Assembly: GCA_963798855.1 (NCBI GenBank)
Contig: CAWCUU010000003.1
Location: 186,001-250,000 of the forward strand
Length of the DNA: 64,000 nucleotides
Origin: CAWCUU01 sp963798855
GTDB taxonomy: Bacteria > Gemmatimonadota > Gemmatimonadetes > Longimicrobiales > RSA9
Direction of reading: 5' to 3'
The notes beneath the pieces were generated by a model. That model saw nothing but the letters and a program-made list of their open reading frames with translations, had not been told where the DNA came from and ran no database searches. Position 1 is the first letter of the stretch; each line of letters starts with the position of its first letter. Shown here piece after piece: positions 57,972-64,000 of this stretch. The position numbers and the translations under genes are program-made.

Positions 57972-60410
57972 CTATCGGCTGGTCGTATTACTGCGCGGCG
58001 GCGCGCTCTTCACGTACCGGTCGAACCAGTCCACCATCTCGGCGACCGTGTGAAGCACGGACTCGCGACCGCGATAGCCGTGGGCCTCGTGGGGCAGCAT
58101 GACGAGGCGGGCGGTTCCGCCCAACCCCTTGATCGCGTGATAGAAGCGCTCGGACTGGATCGGGAAGGTGCCGGAGTTGTCGTCGGCCTCTCCGTGGATC
58201 AGCAGGATCGGCTCGTCGACGCTGTCGGCGGACATGAACGGAGACATGCGGTCGTAGATCTCGGGCGCCTCCCAGAACGTGCGCGTCTCGTTCTGGAAGC
58301 CGAACGGCGTCAGCGTCCGGTTGTAGGCACCGCTACGCGCGACGCCGGCGCGGAAGAGGTCCGAGTGCGCGAGCAGGTTCGCGGTCATGAACGCGCCGTA
58401 GCTGTGTCCGCCGATGCCAATGCGGTCGCGGTCGGCGACGCCGAGCTCGACGATGCGGTCCACCGCAGCGCGAGCGTCGGCGACGAGCTGCTCGATGTAC
58501 GTGTTGTTCGCCGTATCGCCGCCGATGATCGGCATGCTCGGCCCGTCGAAGACGGCGTAGCCCTGCGTCAGCAGCAGCAGGTGGGACGGTCCGGCGATCG
58601 TCGTGAATCGGTTCGGCCGGGCGCGGACCTGTCCGGCGGCGTCCGCCGACGCGAACTCGCGCGGGTAGGCCCAGATCACGACCGGCAGCCGAGTGCCTTC
58701 GGTGTAGCCGGGGGGCAGGTACAGCTCGCCGGAGAGCGGCACGCCGTCCGCTCGCCGGTAGATCACGAGCCGCTTCTCGACTCCCCGGAGCTGCGGCGCG
58801 GGATCCTGGAAATCGGTGAGAGCACGGCGATCACCTCCGGCGATCTGGCGGACGAAGTAGTTCGGCGGTTCCGTCGCCGACTCGCGACGCGTGATCGCTC
58901 GCCGACCCGCATCGTCGAGAAGCGCGACGACGGGCTCGTAGTGGTCCGCCTCACTGCGCCAGAGCCGCTCGCTCTTCAACGTCTTCAGGCTGAGTCGGTC
59001 GAGGAACGGCCGCTCGCCCTGCGGCGAGGCGCCGTCACCCGCGAGGTAGATCCACTCGCCGCGCTGCACGAGCACGGCCTCGCCGGCGTCCGACGGCCGG
59101 ACGAGCGGGTCGCCCGGGTCGCCGTACACGTCCTCGATGCTGCGGTCCCAGACGAGTCGCGGCGATGGGTGGGCGGAAGCGTCGCCGACCGCGAGCCAGG
59201 TTCGGACCCAGCGCTCGCGGCGGTCGTACTCGGAGACGAGCGCGCGGCCGTCGGCGGTCCAGCGGGTGCCGGCGTAGCGGTCGCGCAGCCGTAGCCACTC
59301 GCTCGGCTCGCCGGTGAACGGCGCGGCGAGCTGCACGAGCCGGTCGCGGTGCTCGGCCGCGCGATCGGGATCGCCGCCGTCGAGCGCCTCGGCCCAGACG
59401 AGCGTGGCGTCCTGCAGCGGTCTCCATACGACCGAGCGCGGGCCGGTCGGCACGCCGCGGATCGGCACGTTCTCGGCGAGCGGGAGGGAAGCGATCGTGT
59501 TGACCCTGCTGCCGTCCACCGACCACACCTCGACCTCCTTCGGGAAGTCGTACGACGGCACGAGGTAGGAGTACGGCTCGACGACGCGTCGCACGAGGAT
59601 CCAGCGGCCGTCCGGCGACGGCTGCGCGGCCTCGAAGACGGCGGGCTCGCCGATCGGCTCGACGCGGCCCGTCGTCGCATCGACGCGGGCGAGGCGGGAA
59701 GTAAAGTAGTAGCCGAACAGCGCCGCGTCGTGGGCGTTCTCCAGCAGGTCCTCGTACGTGCGAACCGGCGCCGCCTTGCCGCTCGTCTGCTGAACCGTGG
59801 GGCCTCCCGGGACCCGCGGCGCCTCGGGCGCCGGACCGCGGTCTTCGACGGTCAGCCGGCACAGCAGTTCAGCGGTCGATCCGATCCACGCGCAGGGCGT
59901 GCCCCCCGTCGCGTTCAGGCTCGGCCCGACCAGCCGCCGAGCCGAGCCGTCCATCCCGGCCACCCACAACTCGACGCCGTCGTCGCGCACCACCGTGAAC
60001 GCGATGTGCGAGCCGTCCGGCGACCAGAGCACGTCGTCCACTTCCGTGCCGGCCGGCAGCTCGATCGGCGTACGGCTGCCATCGGAAACCCGCTCGAGCT
60101 CGAGCCCGCGGATGCCCGCCGTGCGGAAATCGCCGTTCGTCGCCGGATTGATCCGGTGCCCGGCGAGCCGCAGCATCGGCCGCGCCATCTCCGCGATCGA
60201 GGGCATGCTCGGTCGCTCCATGAGCAGCAGGCGGTCCCGCTTCGGCCCGACCCTGACCGCGGGCAGCGGCGCCGCGTCCAGGATCGCTGGTATCGGAGCG
60301 GGAGGAAGCCGGTACGGCTCCTGTGCGCGAAGCCCGCCGAGCGGGAGCGCGAGTAGCGCGACGGCAACGACGGTACGGGAAGCGGATCCCAGCAGGATCA
60401 TGGCTCGCAC
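57972..60410 (-). CDS. Secreted S9-family prolyl-oligopeptidase-type serine peptidase
   Basis: This 812-residue protein has a signal peptide ending LRAQ. The N-terminal 500 or so residues form a propeller-like domain with WSPDGSHIAF and QPSPDGRWILV repeats. The C-terminal alpha/beta hydrolase domain has the nucleophile S670 in GIGGHSYGAFM, the acid in LLIHGEADDNSG and the histidine in LPHEAHGYRG. The wording of the C-terminal part resembles the glutamyl-endopeptidase-like (S9D) subgroup. It cuts short peptides in the periplasm or outside. It is followed upstream, after a repeat-rich gap, by an M28 peptidase gene on the same strand. Confidence 0.9.
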   Translation of the reverse strand: MRAMILLGSASRTVVAVALLALPLGGLRAQEPYRLPPAPIPAILDAAPLPAVRVGPKRDRLLLMERPSMPSIAEMARPMLRLAGHRINPATNGDFRTAGIRGLELERVSDGSRTPIELPAGTEVDDVLWSPDGSHIAFTVVRDDGVELWVAGMDGSARRLVGPSLNATGGTPCAWIGSTAELLCRLTVEDRGPAPEAPRVPGGPTVQQTSGKAAPVRTYEDLLENAHDAALFGYYFTSRLARVDATTGRVEPIGEPAVFEAAQPSPDGRWILVRRVVEPYSYLVPSYDFPKEVEVWSVDGSRVNTIASLPLAENVPIRGVPTGPRSVVWRPLQDATLVWAEALDGGDPDRAAEHRDRLVQLAAPFTGEPSEWLRLRDRYAGTRWTADGRALVSEYDRRERWVRTWLAVGDASAHPSPRLVWDRSIEDVYGDPGDPLVRPSDAGEAVLVQRGEWIYLAGDGASPQGERPFLDRLSLKTLKSERLWRSEADHYEPVVALLDDAGRRAITRRESATEPPNYFVRQIAGGDRRALTDFQDPAPQLRGVEKRLVIYRRADGVPLSGELYLPPGYTEGTRLPVVIWAYPREFASADAAGQVRARPNRFTTIAGPSHLLLLTQGYAVFDGPSMPIIGGDTANNTYIEQLVADARAAVDRIVELGVADRDRIGIGGHSYGAFMTANLLAHSDLFRAGVARSGAYNRTLTPFGFQNETRTFWEAPEIYDRMSPFMSADSVDEPILLIHGEADDNSGTFPIQSERFYHAIKGLGGTARLVMLPHEAHGYRGRESVLHTVAEMVDWFDRYVKSAPPRSNTTSR

Positions 60411-60529
60411 CCTTCGAGAGAGGACGTCGCCAGCGATTCATGGGCGGCGGGCGCCGACCGGCGCATTGTAGAGGTGGGCAAACGGCCGGGCAATGAGGGG
60501 CGGAGGTACCGGTCGCGGGCCGCGCTCCC

Positions 60530-60620
60530 GCCGAGCGACGCGTCGGCGTCCCGCCGCGAAGCGTCGGCGTCCCGCCGCGAAGCGTCGGCGCCCCGACGCT
60601 TCAGGCGTCGGCGCCCGGCC
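60530..60620. repeat. Hairpin repeat D: 21-bp units with GAA loops
   Basis: Two copies of a unit built on GCGAAGCGTCGGCGTCCCGCC, followed by GACGC-TTCAG-GCGTC, lie in the 268-bp gap between the two peptidase genes (60411-60678). The GCGAAGC core and the CCCGCC spacer resemble the 22-bp unit at the start of mosaic C. The rest of the gap shows no coding sequence. Confidence 0.75.
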
Positions 60621-60678
60621 GACCCCTCGCCGACCCGGACGCAACCGAGCGCCGGCCGCCCGAACAACCGAAACTCTC

Positions 60679-62358
60679 CTACTGCGCCGTCGGCCGCCTG
60701 AACTCCGCGTCCTTCGACCACTCGGGCCAGATCTCGGAGCCCGCCAGCTGGCTCCCGAAGTCGAGCAGCAGGTTCGAGAGCTGCACGGCGCCGCTCAGCT
60801 CGAAGTCGGGGCGGTACTCGTCCGACGGCTGGTGGTACCGGTTGGCCGTGTAGTCCTCGTGCTGCTTCTCGCCCCACCCCGCAGGATGGCCCTCGAAGTC
60901 GCTGCCCTCTCCGATCGACACGGCGGGGATGCCCGCCTTCGCGAAGGAGAAGTGGTCCGAGCGATAGAAGTGGCCCTGCTCGGGGTGCTCATCGGGGGCG
61001 ATGCGCATGCCGTCGGCGGCGATCCGCTTCCCGAGCATCGGTCCGAGCTGGCTCTTGTCGTAGCCGAGCACGTTCAGATCGCGGACCCGACCGAGCAGGT
61101 TGCCGCCGTCCACGTTGAGATCGGCGACGAGCTGCGCGGCGGGCACCGGCGGATTCCGCGCCAGCCACTCCGACCCGAGCAGCCCCGACTCCTCGGCCGT
61201 GACGAACGCGAACATCAGCGAGCGCCTGGGGTGCGGCATGCGCGCAGCGGCGTGTGCGACGGCGAGCACGTCGGCGACGCCGGACGCGTTGTCGAGCGCA
61301 CCGTTGTAGATCGTGTCGCCGTCCACGGCGGGGCCGATGCCGAGATGATCGAAATGCGCGCTCAGCACGACGTACTGCGCCTTCAGCGCGGGGTCGCTGC
61401 CGGGCAGCACGCCGACGACGTTGCGGGACTCCATGCGCTGCACGTCGCTCCGGAAGCCGACGGTCACGTCGATCCCGGTCGGCACCGGCTCGAAGTCGCG
61501 GGAGGCCGCGCGACGCCGGAGCTCGTCCAGGTTCAGCCCGGCCTCGGCGAGCAGCTTCGTCGCCGCGTCATCGGTGATCCAGCCCCGTACCTCCAGCGGG
61601 TCGGGCAGCGTCGAATCGCGCGGCAGCATCCGCTGCGGCGTCGTCCAGGATCCGACCACCGTGTGCCAGGGATAGCCGGCTCGCTCCGTCGTGTGGATGA
61701 TGAGCATCCCGGCCGCGCCCTGCCGCTCGGCCTCCTCGAACTTGTACGTCCAGCGGCCGTAATACGTCATTGCGCGGCCGCCGAAGAGATTCGGCTCCGA
61801 CGCCGGCGCGGGCGGATCGTTCACGAGGACGAGCAGGATCTTGCCCTTCAGGTCCGCTCCCTTGAAGTCATCCCAGCGGTACTCCGACGCCTTCGTGCCG
61901 TAACCGACGAAGACCAGCTCCCGGGAGGCCTTCGACTGCGGCGCGGCCGAGCCCGCCCACACCACCACATCATCCGGATAGCGGAGCGGCAGGCTCGCCT
62001 TTCCCGACGCCGCGACCGACATGCTGGAAGGGTCCAGCGTCACGACGTCGATCGGCACCGGCTGGAAGTAGGAGCCGTTCGCGCCGGGCTCCAGTCCGAA
62101 CGCGCGCAGCTGGCTAGCCAGATACGCCGACGCGAGTCGGCCGCCGCGTGTCGCCGGCGCGCGGCCTTCCAACAGATCCGACGAGAGGAAGCGCAGATAG
62201 CCATCGATCTCGTTCGCCGTGATCGCCGACTCGGACCCTACCCCGCCCGGAGGTGCGGTGACAAGCGTACCCTGGCCGAGCGCCGGCAGCGGGATCGAGG
62301 CGGAGGCAGCCGCCAGCAACAGCGCCGCGGCCCGACGGCGCGGAATGGTTCCGGTCAT
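60679..62358 (-). CDS. Secreted M28-family zinc aminopeptidase with PA domain
   Basis: This 559-residue protein starts at the ATG of MTGTIPRRRAAALL. The signal peptide ends at LPALGQG. Residues about 50-280 include a protease-associated domain (GKILLVLVNDPP, AERQGAAGMLIIHTTERAGY). The zinc core follows: SAHFDHLG (His), GALDNASG (bridging Asp), TAEESGLLGS (Glu pair), LNVDGG (Asp) and RYHQPSDE (His). It removes N-terminal residues from peptides outside the inner membrane. It ends with ELSGAVQLSNLLLDF, the usual final helix. It may supply amino acids together with the S9 peptidase. Confidence 0.92.
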   Translation of the reverse strand: MTGTIPRRRAAALLLAAASASIPLPALGQGTLVTAPPGGVGSESAITANEIDGYLRFLSSDLLEGRAPATRGGRLASAYLASQLRAFGLEPGANGSYFQPVPIDVVTLDPSSMSVAASGKASLPLRYPDDVVVWAGSAAPQSKASRELVFVGYGTKASEYRWDDFKGADLKGKILLVLVNDPPAPASEPNLFGGRAMTYYGRWTYKFEEAERQGAAGMLIIHTTERAGYPWHTVVGSWTTPQRMLPRDSTLPDPLEVRGWITDDAATKLLAEAGLNLDELRRRAASRDFEPVPTGIDVTVGFRSDVQRMESRNVVGVLPGSDPALKAQYVVLSAHFDHLGIGPAVDGDTIYNGALDNASGVADVLAVAHAAARMPHPRRSLMFAFVTAEESGLLGSEWLARNPPVPAAQLVADLNVDGGNLLGRVRDLNVLGYDKSQLGPMLGKRIAADGMRIAPDEHPEQGHFYRSDHFSFAKAGIPAVSIGEGSDFEGHPAGWGEKQHEDYTANRYHQPSDEYRPDFELSGAVQLSNLLLDFGSQLAGSEIWPEWSKDAEFRRPTAQ

Positions 62359-62371
62359 CGCAGTCGCTCCC

Positions 62372-62938
62372 TTACTTGAGGACCCTCTCCAGGTATTTCT
62401 CCTCGGCCGGATCGACCCGCACGGTGTCGCCGACACCGACGAACGAGGGTACCTGCACGGTCGCGCCGTTTTCCAGCGTCGCGGGCTTCGTCAACGCGGA
62501 CTTCGTCGCGCCCTGCACGGCCGGCTCGGTCTGCGTCACCTTGAGCTCGAGCGACTTCGGCAGATCGATGCCGATCGGCTTCGTGTTGTAGAACTCCGCC
62601 TGGATCGTCATCCCTTCGGACAGCCACTTCCCCGCCTCGCCGATCGCCTCCTCGTCCAGCGGGACCTGCTCGAAGCTGTTCGTGTTCATGAAATGGTAGA
62701 TCTGCCCGTCGTAGTACAGGTACTGCAGGTCGTGCGTCTCGAGCGTGGCGCGATCGACGGTGTCGGCGGCGCGGAACCGGTGTTCGAACTGATTGCCGGT
62801 GCGCAGATTGCGCAGCTTCGCCTGCACGAACGCGCGCAGGTTGCCGGGCGTGTGGTGATGGAAGTCGATGACGCGGCACGGATCGCCATCCATCACGATG
62901 ACGTTGCCGCGCCGGATCTGGGTCGCGTTGATCGCCAT
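62372..62938 (-). CDS. efp: Translation elongation factor P
   Basis: EF-P (188 residues) relieves ribosome stalling at proline runs. The three-domain sequence is clear: MAINATQIRRGNVIVMDGDPC, AFVQAKLRNLRTG, then LQYLYYDGQIYHFMNTNSFEQ, and the C-terminal GDTVRVDPAEEKYLERV. The loop tip that enters the peptidyl-transferase centre reads HHHTPGNLRAF, so the residue at the position modified in E. coli (Lys34) or rhamnosylated in others (Arg32) is Asn33 here. Modification by EpmA- or EarP-type enzymes is therefore not expected. The gene lies 13 bp upstream of the M28 peptidase gene. Confidence 0.97.
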   Translation of the reverse strand: MAINATQIRRGNVIVMDGDPCRVIDFHHHTPGNLRAFVQAKLRNLRTGNQFEHRFRAADTVDRATLETHDLQYLYYDGQIYHFMNTNSFEQVPLDEEAIGEAGKWLSEGMTIQAEFYNTKPIGIDLPKSLELKVTQTEPAVQGATKSALTKPATLENGATVQVPSFVGVGDTVRVDPAEEKYLERVLK

Positions 62939-63068
62939 TCAAGGGCTCCGCCGAAGGCGTGTTGCGGCCGATGCGGAAAGCTGACGAACCGACCGCGGGA
63001 ACAGCCAAAGAATCTGGCTGAAAGAACTCGATCGCTCAAGTCCTCGCGGGAGCGGGCGCGGGCGGGAC

Positions 63069-63959
63069 TCAGCTTCCCGTGTCGGCATCATCTAAGGACC
63101 GAGCGCAAAGCCACGCGACGATGCGCGGCCAGATCTCGTGCATCGCCGCACGGCTCACGACGAGCCCCGGGTGGTCGAAATCCACCGAGAAGCCCGTGCT
63201 GCGGCCGCACTCGAGGAACGTGCGATCGTCGCCCCCCAGCAGATCGAACAACGCGCGGCAGGCGTGCGGCGGCGCGAACGTGCGGTCGCCGCTACCGGCG
63301 ACGATCAGCGCCGGGATCCGCAGCAGCCCCAGCCGCTCGCCGTAGTCGATCCCGTCATCGCCGCGCCAGTGACCCTCGATGTTCCACGTCATCCACTGCT
63401 CCATCACACCGGCCATCTCGTCCTCCGGGCCGAGACCCAGGCTGCGGGCGGGAAAGCGGCCGAGGAGGCGCGACAGCGCACGGATCGAGTGCGCGGCAAG
63501 ACCCCGCCAGCGCTGCAGCCAGGGGACCGGAGTTCCCACGATCACGACGCCGGCAACCGTTGCCGCGAGCTCGGGGTCGGCGGCGAGCCCGGCCAGGATC
63601 GCCGCACCGCCGGCCGAGTGGCCGATAAGGAAGGGGGGCGTAGCGGCGGACACGACGACGGCGCGGATCGCCGCCGGCACATCGTGATGGGCCCAGTCGT
63701 CGAAGTCCCAGCGCTCGTCGCCGCGCGGCCGCTGGCTCGCACCGTGGCCTCTCGGGTCGAGCACCCACGGCTCGAATCCGGCGCGCGCCAGTGCACGCGC
63801 GAACCCCGTGCCGCGGGTGCCGAGCCAGAACGTGTGGTTGGAGAAGGTCCCGGGCACGAGCAGCACACGCGGAGAGCCGGGTTCCGGAAGGCGATGGAGT
63901 GCGAGCTGCACGCCGTCGGCCGCGTCGATCCGCTCGATGCGCGGCGCGGCGGCGCTCAC
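63069..63959 (-). CDS. Alpha/beta hydrolase (serine hydrolase fold)
   Basis: This 296-residue protein starts at GTG, which forms a GTGA overlap with the stop of an upstream gene. It has the oxyanion stretch LLVPGTFSNHTFW, VLDPRGHGAS, the nucleophile elbow LIGHSAGG, the acid in VAGSGDRTFAP and the histidine in DFDHPGLVVSRAAMHEIW. No signal peptide is seen, so it is probably cytoplasmic. The wording is like the polyhydroxyalkanoate-synthase/lipase-related hydrolases that end with 'HPG-V-S--A--EIWP'. The substrate is unknown. It is translationally coupled to the partial gene at the window's right end. Confidence 0.85.
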   Translation of the reverse strand: MSAAAPRIERIDAADGVQLALHRLPEPGSPRVLLVPGTFSNHTFWLGTRGTGFARALARAGFEPWVLDPRGHGASQRPRGDERWDFDDWAHHDVPAAIRAVVVSAATPPFLIGHSAGGAAILAGLAADPELAATVAGVVIVGTPVPWLQRWRGLAAHSIRALSRLLGRFPARSLGLGPEDEMAGVMEQWMTWNIEGHWRGDDGIDYGERLGLLRIPALIVAGSGDRTFAPPHACRALFDLLGGDDRTFLECGRSTGFSVDFDHPGLVVSRAAMHEIWPRIVAWLCARSLDDADTGS

Positions 63960-64000
63960 GGCACGAGGATCCTCGCTCCGTGGCGGATGGAGCGGGCGAC
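63956..64000 (-). CDS. C-terminal fragment of a gene cut by the window edge
   Basis: The minus-strand frame ending with TGA at 63956-63958 reads VARSIRHGARILVP and stops. The GTGA overlap with the hydrolase start is the same coupling signal seen in other operons of this window, which supports a real gene end. Too short to identify. Confidence 0.45.
   Translation of the reverse strand, partial: VARSIRHGARILVP

Overview
The window is a very GC-rich bacterial chromosome segment. It carries four SusC/SusD outer-membrane import pairs, many lipoproteins with clear lipoboxes, secreted S9 and M28 peptidases, VPS10/BNR-repeat proteins and free-standing TonB-plug-like proteins. That mix in a high-GC genome fits the Gemmatimonadota best (inference from gene content; no 16S or other marker is present). 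There are no rRNA genes, no tRNA genes that I can recognise, no CRISPR array and no obvious prophage.

Layout. (1) 1-4124: the 5' end of a probable aroB, then a divergent four-gene operon with 4-bp ATGA overlaps: two D-Ala-D-Ala-ligase-like ATP-grasp enzymes, a GNAT acetyltransferase and a KamA-family lysine 2,3-aminomutase. It looks like a small-molecule pathway starting from beta-lysine. (2) 4125-8602: a repeat-filled convergent gap, an HExxH lipoprotein, folK, a cupin, a TonB-plug-like secreted protein and two small lipoproteins. (3) 8620-13303: SusCD pair 1, whose operon probably continues into the two lipoproteins. (4) 13668-26421: tyrS, then a peptidoglycan-fragment rescue locus: BadF-type amino-sugar kinase, Na+ symporter, NagB fused to a PIG-L deacetylase, a second Na+ symporter, an AmiE-like serine hydrolase, NagZ, and a divergent, frameshifted NamZ (DUF1343). 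This is the NagZ-AmiE-NamZ set of Bacillus, rebuilt with lipoproteins and sodium symporters in place of a PTS. (5) 26551-32072: a small plug-like lipoprotein and SusCD pair 2. (6) 32658-49485: a BNR/VPS10 protein, a lipoprotein, SusCD pair 3, gamma-glutamyltransferase, a class-A-like beta-lactamase, a toxin-antitoxin pair with a damaged antitoxin start, and SusCD pair 4. (7) 49801-53967: an envelope-stress-like set (AI-2E-family permease, PspA, CesT/YbjN-like protein, and a divergent small PspB-shaped protein) and a carboxypeptidase-regulatory-domain protein. (8) 54033-64000: uvrA, a four-helix-bundle (23S-rRNA-IVP family) gene framed by hairpin mosaics, an S9 peptidase, an M28 peptidase, efp, an alpha/beta hydrolase, and the 3' end of another gene.

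The most unusual structure is a set of intergenic mosaics of short hairpins. The stems change from unit to unit with full compensation, while the loop keeps the form GNA on one strand (TNC on the other). At 57060-57960 a TNC-oriented arm and a GNA-oriented arm flank the four-helix-bundle gene. At 19497-19860 the same two arms, in the same order, meet with no gene between them. This looks like a filled and an empty version of one element, and I regard it as the best candidate for an undescribed system here. Several other simple-repeat families (a GGGCGA hexamer, a 14-bp repeat, a 24-bp repeat) occupy gaps and one coding 3' end.

How the genes may work together: SusCD pairs, secreted peptidases, GGT and the muropeptide hydrolases together suggest a scavenger that imports and digests peptides, glycans and cell-wall fragments from its surroundings.
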